Part shown: positions 14,353 through 22,151 of the stretch, one piece after another
How the letters are laid out: the number at the start of each line of letters is the position of its first letter
How positions within the stretch are numbered: the first letter of the stretch is position 1
From: a virus
DNA length: 37,845 nucleotides
Virus record (IMG/VR): IMGVR_UViG_3300034120_002007
Span: 1-37,845 of that record
Direction: 5' to 3' (one strand)
Position numbers and translations under genes: made by a program
Notes under the pieces: model-generated
Told to the model about the DNA's origin: nothing
Seen by the model: only the letters and a program-made list of their open reading frames with translations
The model's database searches: none

Positions 14353-15247
14353 GTTTGACGATATTATTGGGCAGTCTAGCGTAGTGGATAGACTACGCAT
14401 TATTGTTAGTGGCTGCGTAGAGTCATCATCTACTATGCCACATATTTTAATTGACGGACCTCCTGGACTTGGTAAAACCACATTAGCGAGTGCTGTTGCT
14501 AATGAACTTGCTGTAAATTTGCATACTATCAATGCTGCTAATATTCGTAGTATCAAGAATCTACTTCCCTATCTTATGGGCATGATGCCCAGATCAGTAT
14601 TATTTATTGATGAGATTCATCGTTTGCCTAAAATCGTGGAAGAATTTCTTTATCCTGTGATGGAAGATTTTGTACTAAATATCACAGTAAAGGGAGAGGA
14701 TGACAAGGACAAACCAGAAACTATTAATCTGCCACTATTTACACTTATTGGTGCTACTACTAGTGGGGGAAGTTTGAGTCAACCCTTTTATGATAGGTTT
14801 ACCATCAAGGAACATTTGGTGTTCTATGATGAGTATGAACTAGCCAAACTAGCAGGGTTGAACGCAAAAAAGCTCGGACTAATGATCTCTGAAAATGACT
14901 TGCTGGAGATTGCTAAAAGAAGTAAAGGAACTCCTCGTATTTTAAACTCTAGACTACAATGGTATAAGAGTTATAAATCCTTCTATAAGAATAAAACAGT
15001 GAGTATGGAAGAGGTTTTTAATAATCAGGGTATAAATAATATTGGTCTTGATAATTATGACGTTATGTATCTTAAAGAACTCATTAAGGCCAAAGGTACT
15101 CCGCTAGGATTAAAGAGTATTTCGTCTATGACAGGTATTGCTATTGAGACTATTGAAAATAGTATTGAGCCATATTTGGTCAGGGCGGGGTATGTAAAAC
15201 GTACCCAAAAGGGTAGAATATTAGGAGACAAACCATTAATACTATAA
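14330..15247 (+). CDS. ruvB: RuvB-like Holliday-junction branch-migration ATPase
   Basis: The 305-residue protein is a clear AAA+ RuvB relative. It starts RPSKFDDIIGQSSVVDRL as in bacterial RuvB. Walker A is GPPGLGKT (43-50), Walker B LFIDEIHR (91-98), followed by sensor-1 GATT, an arginine-finger-like DRF, and sensor-2 RSKGTPRILN. A C-terminal winged helix ends IEPYLVRAGYVKRTQKGRIL. Bacterial RuvB is about 335 residues, so this one is slightly compact. It would power branch migration of recombination intermediates, with endonuclease VII (1149) as the likely resolvase. It overlaps the RuvA domain III-like gene, supporting a functional pair. Confidence 0.9.
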   Translation: MNIVRPSKFDDIIGQSSVVDRLRIIVSGCVESSSTMPHILIDGPPGLGKTTLASAVANELAVNLHTINAANIRSIKNLLPYLMGMMPRSVLFIDEIHRLPKIVEEFLYPVMEDFVLNITVKGEDDKDKPETINLPLFTLIGATTSGGSLSQPFYDRFTIKEHLVFYDEYELAKLAGLNAKKLGLMISENDLLEIAKRSKGTPRILNSRLQWYKSYKSFYKNKTVSMEEVFNNQGINNIGLDNYDVMYLKELIKAKGTPLGLKSISSMTGIAIETIENSIEPYLVRAGYVKRTQKGRILGDKPLIL

Positions 15248-15273
15248 ATTACGAAATTATTATTCTTTCTATA

Positions 15274-15543
15274 TTGATAGTCTTGAATCTATTATCGTTC
15301 AGTATTGGCTTTATATTAGGCAAGTTAAATAGTTCATCTGGTGTATATTACACTGATAATAATAAGCACAAGATCAATAAACAAATTCCACAATCTAATA
15401 TATCCATAGACGATAAAAAAATAGTTACTAAAATAGATACAACAAATATCGAAAAAAAATACGATAATTTGGGCGATATCCAAAATTCTACAGAAAATAT
15501 AGGATCGTCAATTAATAAACTGAAAAAACTAAAAGGAGACTAG
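15274..15543 (+). CDS. small membrane-anchored protein with hydrophilic tail
   Basis: The annotated start is TTG 15274, giving 89 residues: a hydrophobic N-terminal helix (IVLNLLSFSIGFILGKL) and a Lys/Asp/Asn-rich tail. The frame stays open upstream, and a better-looking option is ATT 15235, preceded by AGGAGA (15223-15228) at about 6 bases. That start gives MNTINYEIIILSILIVLNLL, a full-length membrane helix, and overlaps the ruvB end. It precedes the actin-like gene by two bases. It might anchor something to the membrane; function unknown. Confidence 0.55.
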   Translation: MIVLNLLSFSIGFILGKLNSSSGVYYTDNNKHKINKQIPQSNISIDDKKIVTKIDTTNIEKKYDNLGDIQNSTENIGSSINKLKKLKGD

Positions 15544-15545
15544 TT

Positions 15546-16547
15546 ATGAGTTGTGGCCTTGATGTGGGTACAAGTTTTATAGTATTAGCAAAAGAAAATG
15601 ACGGAAATATACAATATAAAGATTTTAGAGATGCTTTTTATACTATAAAGCCATCCACCCCCGTAGCCACAAAAATGATAGAAAAAGGATTGTCGGGTAA
15701 GGTTTTTATTAAAGATAATGATGGTTCTTTTATTCTTCTGGGCAAAGATGCTATCGAGAAAGCTATAGAAAGAAATGACACAGCAAAAAGACCCATGTAT
15801 AAAGGTGTAGTCTCTTCAAAAGAAAAAGATGCCAAAAGAATTTTAGCTTTTATTCTAAAAGAAGTAGTCGGAACAGCATCAGAACCCAATGAAAAACTAG
15901 TATTCTGTGTCCCTGCTCAACCAGTAGATCAAGAAGATGATGATTTTGACGTAGGATATCATGAAGATGTTGTAAAAACTGTTTTATCAGACTGTGGATA
16001 CGATGCTAGAAGTATTAATGAAGCTGAAGCCTTATGTTATGCTGAATTAGGAGAAGAAGATTATACAGGCATTGGTATTAGTTGTGGTGCTGGTATGACC
16101 AATGTTTGTATTATGTTAAACGGTGAGCCTACCGTAGCCTTTAGCACTACAAAATCTGGCGACTGGGTTGATAGAATGAGTGCTGTTGCCACAGGAGAAC
16201 CCGATAGTGTAGTCCAGGCTGAGAAGGAGGCTGGTGGTTTTAAAGTGGGCGAACCCAACCCCAATCCTGTTTTATCAGCCGTTGCCTCGTACTATGAGAG
16301 GCTCATAGAGTATACTGCTAAACAATTAAGTTTTGCATTAAAAAACTGCAAAGCTTTGCCTAAATTTAAAAATCCTATTACTATAGTAATAGCTGGTGGT
16401 ACTTCTCAGGCAGATGGTTATGTAGAACAATTAACCAAACAATTAGAACTAAATAATTTTCCTTTAGCTATTAAAGTAGTCAAACACGCTAACGATCCAC
16501 TACACGCTGTTGCAAAAGGATGTTTGATAGCCTCAAACGTATTATGA
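15546..16547 (+). CDS. actin-like (ParM/Hsp70-fold) ATPase
   Basis: AAAAGGAG precedes ATG 15546. The 333-residue protein has the actin-superfamily nucleotide motifs: phosphate-1 GLDVGTSFI (4-12), phosphate-2 GIGISCGAGMTNVCIM (~174-189) and adenosine motif IVIAGGTSQADGY (~279-291). It is shorter than MreB (~345) and of a similar size to ParM (~320). The residues between 40 and 100 and the NEAEALCYAELGEE connecting stretch resemble phage and bacterial actin-like or Hsp70-like proteins. It may form filaments for positioning DNA or virions, or act as a chaperone. It ends in an ATGA overlap with the thioredoxin-like gene. Confidence 0.75.
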   Translation: MSCGLDVGTSFIVLAKENDGNIQYKDFRDAFYTIKPSTPVATKMIEKGLSGKVFIKDNDGSFILLGKDAIEKAIERNDTAKRPMYKGVVSSKEKDAKRILAFILKEVVGTASEPNEKLVFCVPAQPVDQEDDDFDVGYHEDVVKTVLSDCGYDARSINEAEALCYAELGEEDYTGIGISCGAGMTNVCIMLNGEPTVAFSTTKSGDWVDRMSAVATGEPDSVVQAEKEAGGFKVGEPNPNPVLSAVASYYERLIEYTAKQLSFALKNCKALPKFKNPITIVIAGGTSQADGYVEQLTKQLELNNFPLAIKVVKHANDPLHAVAKGCLIASNVL

Positions 16548-16921
16548 ATAAAATACTATATAGCATTATATTTTTTATTATTACTTTATCTAATACTGGA
16601 TTATGTAATTCTTTTTATATTAATGATTCTTTAGAAGATGCTGTTTTGATAGCCCAAGATACTCAACAGCCGATATTAGTAGTTTTTACTGCTGACTGGT
16701 GTAAATTTTGCAATATTATGAAAAAAGACATAGATCAAAATATAAAAGACTTTGACACTTATATCATCTGCTATGTTAATACTGAAAAAAGATCAGACCT
16801 AACTAAAGAATATCAGGTAAAAACTATTCCGGATTATTTTGTATTAAAAAATAATATAGAAAGTAAAAGAAAAGTAGGTTATAGTAATTATCATAATTTT
16901 ACAGACTGGTTGAATCGCTAA
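16544..16921 (+). CDS. exported thioredoxin-like protein
   Basis: ATG 16544 overlaps the actin-like stop (ATGA), preferred over an in-frame upstream start at 16520 because it gives a clean signal peptide: MNKILYSIIFFIITLSNTGLC. A lipobox is not present, so a soluble or anchored periplasmic protein is expected. The thioredoxin fold has the active site WCKFC (C53, C56) and the cis-proline TIPDYF (P96), both in the right order. The 125-residue length suits a single-domain periplasmic thioredoxin. It lies 22 bases before the exported protease, whose six cysteines may be its substrate; this is an inference. Confidence 0.8.
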   Translation: MNKILYSIIFFIITLSNTGLCNSFYINDSLEDAVLIAQDTQQPILVVFTADWCKFCNIMKKDIDQNIKDFDTYIICYVNTEKRSDLTKEYQVKTIPDYFVLKNNIESKRKVGYSNYHNFTDWLNR

Positions 16922-16943
16922 TCTTTTATTACAAGAGATGAAT

Positions 16944-17687
16944 ATGAAACACATTATATTAATAGTTTTGATGTGTTTATCTCTCACTTCTAAAGCAGGA
17001 ACTATCGATCCTAATATTTCTGATAATCAATATATAGAATATTCTAAAAATTTTGTTTGTGTTGGACAACTACAAGGTAGAACACAAGACAATAAATTGT
17101 TTTATGCATCCGCCGTTGCTATAGACGATGACCACATATTAACAGCAGCTCATGTAATTAAAGAAATAAAGTCTTGTATTTTTATAATTAATAAGACAGA
17201 ATATGTAATTACAGAGTTTGTTTATCCTCCACAGTTTAATGAAGATAATACATTTGGCTATCATGATATTGCTATAGGATATAGTCGAAATAAATTAAAA
17301 CTTAAAGATTACCCACAACTATATACAAACAGTGACGAGATTGGAAGATTATGTTATATATCGGGTTTTGGTATGACCGGCACGTTTAATACTGGTGCAA
17401 CAAAAGGAGATAATAAACAAAGAGCAGGATCAAATATGATAGATTATATAGATAAACATTTATTAATATGCTCACCAACTATAGGCAAAGGGAAAACTCC
17501 TCTAGAATTTATTATTGCTAGTGGAGATAGTGGTGGTGGATTATTTATAGACAATAAATTAGCTGGAATTAATTCGTGTGTACTAGCAGTAAAACAAGAG
17601 CCAAAATCTGATTATGCTACAGAATGTGGACATACCAGAATCAGTGTACACTTAGACTGGATAAAAAAACATTTAAGACCCAAATAG
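16944..17687 (+). CDS. exported trypsin-like (S1) serine protease
   Basis: ATG 16944 is favoured because AAGAG (16933-16937) lies 6 bases upstream; ATG 16938 is two codons longer. A signal peptide, MKHIILIVLMCLSLTSKAG, ends in an SKA-type cleavage site. The catalytic triad is visible: His in ILTAAHV (about residue 70), Asp in YHDIAIG (about 108) and Ser in ASGDSGGG (about 196). Six cysteines after the signal suggest disulfides. A secreted phage protease is uncommon. Possible targets are periplasmic host proteins, surface receptors or competing phage particles. The promoter of the next module begins at the base after its stop. Confidence 0.85.
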   Translation: MKHIILIVLMCLSLTSKAGTIDPNISDNQYIEYSKNFVCVGQLQGRTQDNKLFYASAVAIDDDHILTAAHVIKEIKSCIFIINKTEYVITEFVYPPQFNEDNTFGYHDIAIGYSRNKLKLKDYPQLYTNSDEIGRLCYISGFGMTGTFNTGATKGDNKQRAGSNMIDYIDKHLLICSPTIGKGKTPLEFIIASGDSGGGLFIDNKLAGINSCVLAVKQEPKSDYATECGHTRISVHLDWIKKHLRPK

Positions 17688-17715
17688 TTGACAATCTATA
17701 CACTCTAACTATATT
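17688..17715 (+). promoter_or_regulatory. sigma-70-type promoter upstream of small conserved genes and the appendage protein
   Basis: TTGACA (17688-17693), a 16-base spacer, TATATT (17710-17715). It starts right after the protease stop and precedes the small gene at 17745 by 29 bases. Confidence 0.65.
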
Positions 17716-17744
17716 AAATAGTAACTACCAATTTTTATAATACT

Positions 17745-17924
17745 ATGGATTCTGATAACTCAAAAGATCTTCGACGACAAAAACTTGCTGATAAAACTTA
17801 TAAGAAACCAATGGTTTCAGAAGAACAAAGGTTTGTTTCTAAAAGCAAAAAACAGCACAAAAGAAAAATACAGGATATGAAAGCGGAAGAAATATGGGAA
17901 GACTGGGAAAATGAAATATCTTGA
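17745..17924 (+). CDS. small basic helical protein, 59 aa
   Basis: ATG 17745 to TGA 17922-17924 gives a 59-residue product that is Lys/Arg-rich in the middle (KSKKQHKRKIQDMKAEEIW) and ends EEIWEDWENEIS. The final acidic Trp-containing helix is a conserved-looking feature. It follows a promoter and overlaps the next gene by 14 bases. No clear Shine-Dalgarno is present. It may bind nucleic acid; no family is recognised. Confidence 0.6.
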   Translation: MDSDNSKDLRRQKLADKTYKKPMVSEEQRFVSKSKKQHKRKIQDMKAEEIWEDWENEIS

Positions 17925-18123
17925 AGAATTAAAGAGTGGAGATTGTTTTGTATATAAAGAACAAAACTTTTTATTAACTAGTGACTTTAAGAGGGACGGG
18001 TCTAGATTGTGCTATTCTTTAGTAAGCGGATATCCAAAGTGGCTTAGTGGTCAGGATATAGTGGAGCCCCTTAGCATTTATTCTTTAGATAAAGACAATA
18101 ATATTATACCTATAAAAACATGA
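17911..18123 (+). CDS. small conserved hypothetical protein, 70 aa
   Basis: The product (MKYLEELKSGDCFVYKEQNF and so on) is a beta-rich small domain. The motifs LKSGDCFVY, FLLTSDFK and DGSRLCYSL are followed by WLSGQDIVEPLSIYSLDKDNNI. The pattern L-x-x-GD-x-F at the N-terminus and G-x-x-x-VEPLxIYxLDxDGNI at the C-terminus is seen in small proteins of large phages. No enzymatic signature. It overlaps the neighbouring genes on both sides. Confidence 0.6.
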   Translation: MKYLEELKSGDCFVYKEQNFLLTSDFKRDGSRLCYSLVSGYPKWLSGQDIVEPLSIYSLDKDNNIIPIKT

Positions 18124-18356
18124 TACTTATTAGACTAAAAACATTTTTAAAATCATTGTTTTGGCATATTTATAGTGGATGTCCCAAAAGTAGTCAAGAT
18201 CTAATAAACGATAGATTTAATATCTGTTTAAATTGTGATATGATGGATAGTGTTAATAATGAATGCATGGTTTGCGGATGTAATATTAATAAGAAAAAAA
18301 TCTTTTTAAATAAATTAGCCTGGGCTGATCAAAAATGTCCATTAAATAAGTGGTAA
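18120..18356 (+). CDS. small cysteine-rich (zinc-binding) phage protein, 78 aa
   Basis: ATGA overlap with the preceding gene. A short N-terminal helix is followed by RFNICLNCDMMDSVNNECMV-CGCNI and ends CPLNKW. The pattern R-x-x-x-C-x-x-C, ~11 residues, C-x-x-CGC, then KxxxxxxxCPxxKW is a familiar zinc-ribbon motif in small phage proteins. A structural zinc and a protein- or nucleic-acid-binding role are likely. It precedes the appendage protein gene by 54 bases. Confidence 0.7.
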   Translation: MILIRLKTFLKSLFWHIYSGCPKSSQDLINDRFNICLNCDMMDSVNNECMVCGCNINKKKIFLNKLAWADQKCPLNKW

Positions 18357-18410
18357 GGTGTATTCCCGATAAAAGGGATATTCTCTTACTTATTGTTTGA
18401 AAGGCTAATT

Positions 18411-20750
18411 ATGAGCATTGTTCAGATTAACGGTTCGTCTGTTACTGCTAATTCTACTAAAAACAGCGGTGGTGCCGGGCTTAATCTAGGATCAGCCAAT
18501 AATTTGGCCAATAAATCTTCTGGTCAAAATACAGACAGAGTTGGTACTGTTGTAGTAAACTCCTATAATACCGACCCCGCTTTATCTGGGAGTATTTTTG
18601 CTTTTGATAATAATAGGCCAATTAGTCCTAAAATTACAATATCTTTAGCAGGATCGTCTCCGAATACTGCTCGTAGTATTAATTCTACAACAACTGTTAA
18701 TACTAGACAATTTACTAGTTCCGTTAGAAATAAAACATATGATTTTATCAATAATGTTTTTGAAATTGGATATCCTATAATTCAAAAAGATGATTTGGGT
18801 AATGACTATTCTGGTCTTAATGGTAGTGTTGTTTTTACCAAGGGTGGAGAAAATGTTACAGCCTATCAACATAATACAAATGTTCCAACAACACCAGATG
18901 ACTGGGGGGATAATAAAGGATTAACTGCTGCTTATTCTCTTAACGGCACTTTTAATGATACTTCGCCAATAGGCACATATGTTATGTGGTATGATTTAAT
19001 TTTTGGGTATCTCACTGGTATAATGGCACGCGGATATGAACCAGGCTCAACACATCCAGAGCGGGGTTGGATAGCAAATGAAGTTAGTCCTTTAGCATTA
19101 ACACCAGTCTATGCTAATAGTGAAGAATATTCATATTTATCAAATATTGATCCTGGTGCTAGAATACAGCCAACCATTCAAGGAACAATATCTGGTGCGA
19201 ATTTAGTTTTTGATACAGTTGTAAGTATGGAAAACACCCTTGACGGTTCAAATAGATGGAAAATCGATACTGTTACTTTAGCTAGCGGAATGACCCTTAC
19301 TGCTGAATCTTTAACACCCATAGAAGATTGGCCGTCAAATAATAATGATTTTGGAGAAAAGTTTCTTTTACCTATAACTTTTCAAGAAAAAAATAGTAAC
19401 AAAGTACTTATTCATGACACTGATTATGGTACGTATGATTCGCAATCATATGTTTATCGTAATAAGATTGAACCTTCTTTAACTGCGACTATCAGTGAAA
19501 CTAATCAGAATATTCCTATAATAATATATCGTTTTTTTAATAGTGAACATGAATGTTGTTATCAAAATAATCAAATGGCTGATTGTTATGGTCATCGTTG
19601 GGGTTGTGATTTGTGGGAAGTTGGTCTTGATATAGATGCACTTCCTTCTGGTGTTACTTATACACAAGACACACCTGTAACTATTAGTGGTTTTGATTTT
19701 GCTCAAGTAGCAGGCGATCCAGCGTTGTACAGTTCTGATACTTTAACTGCATATTTACAAGTAGATGAATCTGGAAATGCTATTGGTTTAACTACCGGTC
19801 AATATCAACCAGCTTATTTTTGGTCCTATCCAGAAATTCCACAATTTAGCACTGTACATAGTCCAGCTAGTATAGGCACGTACTTTTCTGCCGAAATAGA
19901 AGCTTTTGCTCCTGTTAATAACACTAGCAATAAGTTAGCATTAAACACATCAGTGGTACGAGCAAAATACGAAAGAGAAGTCATAGGCTATCCGGACCTA
20001 CCTGTAGGTGGTGGGGATGTATTTAATCCTAGATTTAATGATAGCGGTGGCGCTATGGTATTCTTTAAGTCTACTGGAGTAAACTCAAACTCATCAGCTA
20101 CCATATTAAGTACATCTCCAAAAAATGTAGGACCAGAATATGGATGGATAATAGAGTTTGTTGACGGAAGTATTAGATTTACTTTTAATGGATATTATTT
20201 TAGTAAATCAAATAGTCAACTTTTTAGTGTGGTAATAAATGCTGGTAATGGTCTTGATGATAATAATTGGCATTCTGCCGCTTGGACATTTGAAGAATAT
20301 ACTATTAAAGTTTTTATCGATGGTGAAGAAAAAGAAGAATATATACTAGATCCCCCAGAAAATCCAGATAGGTACGGCCAGATCGGTAAGGACGGCAACC
20401 CAAGACAGTTTATGCAAGCTGTTATTGGAGATGCTTATGGACCAGCATCCAATAATGGACAAATCCCAGACAGACCATTACATGGTGGGCCATTTACTGT
20501 TGGTTATAGACATAATGTCGATAATAATTATTTTATGGGTCATGTTAGAGATATAGAGGTGTGGTTCGTAACTCCACGATCAGAAGATATTGGCTATCTT
20601 CATAGTATATTAGTTAATCCTACTGGTATTATTATTAATAATCCTAATCCAACACCTCCAACAGCACAGGGGCCGCGTAGACCAAGACCTCCTAGATTCC
20701 CTGGTACGGGAGGTGGTTATATTCATACTGGCGGCGGTGGAGTTAGATAA
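18411..20750 (+). CDS. virion appendage/fiber-like protein with C-terminal LamG-like domain
   Basis: ATG 18411 follows GAAAGG by 6 bases. The 779-residue protein is rich in Asn, Ser, Thr and Gly, typical of tail fibers and adhesins. Residues ~540-750 look like a LamG/concanavalin-type sugar-binding jelly roll: AMVFFKSTG, GWIIEFVDGSIRFTFNG, NNWHSAAWTFEEYTIKVFID, then FTVGYRHN and FMGHVRDIEVWF. A cysteine-rich insert (ECCYQNNQMADCYGHRWGCD) lies near residue 380. The C-terminus is Pro/Arg/Gly rich and ends in GGGYIHTGGGGVR. A role in receptor or glycan binding is inferred. No chaperone gene is recognised next to it. Confidence 0.75.
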   Translation: MSIVQINGSSVTANSTKNSGGAGLNLGSANNLANKSSGQNTDRVGTVVVNSYNTDPALSGSIFAFDNNRPISPKITISLAGSSPNTARSINSTTTVNTRQFTSSVRNKTYDFINNVFEIGYPIIQKDDLGNDYSGLNGSVVFTKGGENVTAYQHNTNVPTTPDDWGDNKGLTAAYSLNGTFNDTSPIGTYVMWYDLIFGYLTGIMARGYEPGSTHPERGWIANEVSPLALTPVYANSEEYSYLSNIDPGARIQPTIQGTISGANLVFDTVVSMENTLDGSNRWKIDTVTLASGMTLTAESLTPIEDWPSNNNDFGEKFLLPITFQEKNSNKVLIHDTDYGTYDSQSYVYRNKIEPSLTATISETNQNIPIIIYRFFNSEHECCYQNNQMADCYGHRWGCDLWEVGLDIDALPSGVTYTQDTPVTISGFDFAQVAGDPALYSSDTLTAYLQVDESGNAIGLTTGQYQPAYFWSYPEIPQFSTVHSPASIGTYFSAEIEAFAPVNNTSNKLALNTSVVRAKYEREVIGYPDLPVGGGDVFNPRFNDSGGAMVFFKSTGVNSNSSATILSTSPKNVGPEYGWIIEFVDGSIRFTFNGYYFSKSNSQLFSVVINAGNGLDDNNWHSAAWTFEEYTIKVFIDGEEKEEYILDPPENPDRYGQIGKDGNPRQFMQAVIGDAYGPASNNGQIPDRPLHGGPFTVGYRHNVDNNYFMGHVRDIEVWFVTPRSEDIGYLHSILVNPTGIIINNPNPTPPTAQGPRRPRPPRFPGTGGGYIHTGGGGVR

Positions 20751-20760
20751 AAAATAGTTG

Positions 20761-20788
20761 TTGCCACACTTCTACATTTTACTACTAT
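20761..20788 (+). promoter_or_regulatory. possible promoter upstream of macrodomain gene
   Basis: TTGCCA (20761-20766), a 16-base spacer, TACTAT (20783-20788), the same -10 as the tmRNA promoter. The predicted start near 20795 would leave a very short leader that begins at the AGGAGA Shine-Dalgarno, so this is weaker than the other promoters. Confidence 0.4.
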
Positions 20789-20807
20789 AAGAGCAGGAGA
20801 TTCATTT

Positions 20808-21326
20808 ATGAAAACTGCTCAAAAATCAACACTACTATTCGGTAATCTTTTTGAACACATAGAGTCTTATGTGAATCAAAACCATAATGGTTGTTCAATT
20901 ATAGTTCCCCATGTTTGTAATAATGTTAATTCTTTTGGTGCTGGCTTTGCTGCTGGAGTAGCCAAGCATTTCCCGATAGTTAAAGAAAATTATCATTTGC
21001 TTGGTAAACAAAATATTTTAGGATATACACAATTTGTAGAAGTTTATAAGAACAAAGATTATGGACACAAGATAATTTTTGCTAACATGATAGCTCAAAA
21101 TGGAACCATACATAAAAACAATCCCAGACCACTAAACTACTATAGTCTTGCTAAGTGTATGGCTAATGTTAATTTATATATTCATCAGAATTTTGATAGT
21201 GAAAATAGAGTGCAAATTCATGCCCCAAAGTTTGGGTGTGGTTTGGCTGGTGGTAATTGGAATTTTATTCAGGATCTGATTACAGATATTTGGAAAAATA
21301 TACAAGTATTTGTATATCAACTATAA
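20808..21326 (+). CDS. macrodomain (ADP-ribose-binding) protein
   Basis: AGGAGA (20795-20800) precedes the ATG. The 172-residue protein has the macrodomain order: an N-terminal strand, then VPHVCNNVNSFGAGFAAGVA (33-52; usually IVNxANxxxxxGaGvA), then FPIVKENY, ILGYTQFVEV, FANMIAQNG, and the phosphate loop HAPKFGCGLAGGNWNFI (~139-155). Such proteins bind or hydrolyse ADP-ribose, ADP-ribose-1''-phosphate or protein-linked ADP-ribose. In a phage this might reverse host ADP-ribosylation defences or recycle NAD metabolites. It begins the 21-33 kb region but its functional link to the sugar genes is unclear. Confidence 0.82.
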   Translation: MKTAQKSTLLFGNLFEHIESYVNQNHNGCSIIVPHVCNNVNSFGAGFAAGVAKHFPIVKENYHLLGKQNILGYTQFVEVYKNKDYGHKIIFANMIAQNGTIHKNNPRPLNYYSLAKCMANVNLYIHQNFDSENRVQIHAPKFGCGLAGGNWNFIQDLITDIWKNIQVFVYQL

Positions 21327-21332
21327 AATATT

Positions 21333-22151
21333 ATGATCGATAATATTAAAAAATGTATCTGTTTTATTTTTGATACAAACTATATTAATCAGGGTAAATT
21401 TGCTATAGAATCAGCTAAACTACATAATCCTGATCATACTACTATTCTTTTGATTAATGATAAGTTGGCTTGTTCTTTGGCGGATATACAGTTAACACCA
21501 GAAGATATTAACTTACCCATAGATAATTGGTTAATCGTAGGCAGAGTAAGCATAGTAGAATACGCTTTGGATGTTTTGAATTTTGATACTGCTATTTTTG
21601 TAGATGGTGATACATATACATATTATAATTATAATGATTTACAGCAGACTACAGAAAAACATTCTATCGTTGTTATTCCGCATATAACCAAACCATTACC
21701 TAATGATAATATGTTTCCACAAAATAGAGTTATATCATTATCTGGTAATTATAATACTGGTGTGTGGGCAGCTTCCCAAAAAGGATTAAATTTTATTCGG
21801 TGGTGGAAAGAGCAGACATCTTTATTTCCGATAACAAGACCAGACGCTGGCTTAGTCAATGAGCAGGGTTGGCTAAGATTTGCTGGAGACTTTGATGATG
21901 ACACTAAGATTTTTCGTCATCCAGGGTATAATGTTGCATATTGGAATATTAAACAAAGATATCTTGTTCAACAAGAAAATATGTTGTTAATAGATAATAA
22001 ACCTTTGTGCGTTATGCATTTTTCTGGATTAAAGCCAAATCTACCACCAGCACAAATGTCAGTATTTCAAAATAGATATTTTCTCAATATGCAAGATTTA
22101 GCGTATAAGCTGTATAATGATTACCATAAGATGGTGTGGGGTTCACAATGA
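21333..22151 (+). CDS. GT-A-fold glycosyltransferase (GT8-like)
   Basis: The 272-residue protein has an N-terminal Rossmann-like half (CICFIFDTNYINQGKFAIES) and the DxD metal motif in AIFVDGDTYTY (residues ~88-98), then an acceptor-side segment NTGVWAASQKGLNFIRWWKE and a C-terminal MHFSGLKP. The DGD and MHF-x-G-x-KP features match glycogenin/GT8-type sugar-nucleotide-dependent transferases. It lies 6 bases after the macrodomain gene, and its stop overlaps the next start (ATGA). It probably adds a hexose to a glycan. Donor and acceptor unknown. Confidence 0.75.
   Translation: MIDNIKKCICFIFDTNYINQGKFAIESAKLHNPDHTTILLINDKLACSLADIQLTPEDINLPIDNWLIVGRVSIVEYALDVLNFDTAIFVDGDTYTYYNYNDLQQTTEKHSIVVIPHITKPLPNDNMFPQNRVISLSGNYNTGVWAASQKGLNFIRWWKEQTSLFPITRPDAGLVNEQGWLRFAGDFDDDTKIFRHPGYNVAYWNIKQRYLVQQENMLLIDNKPLCVMHFSGLKPNLPPAQMSVFQNRYFLNMQDLAYKLYNDYHKMVWGSQ

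Noticed and set aside
18366-18386. CCC/GGG mini-hairpin upstream of the appendage protein gene as a terminator
   Set aside because: Only about five pairs with a bulge, and the following sequence is ATTCTC rather than a T-run.
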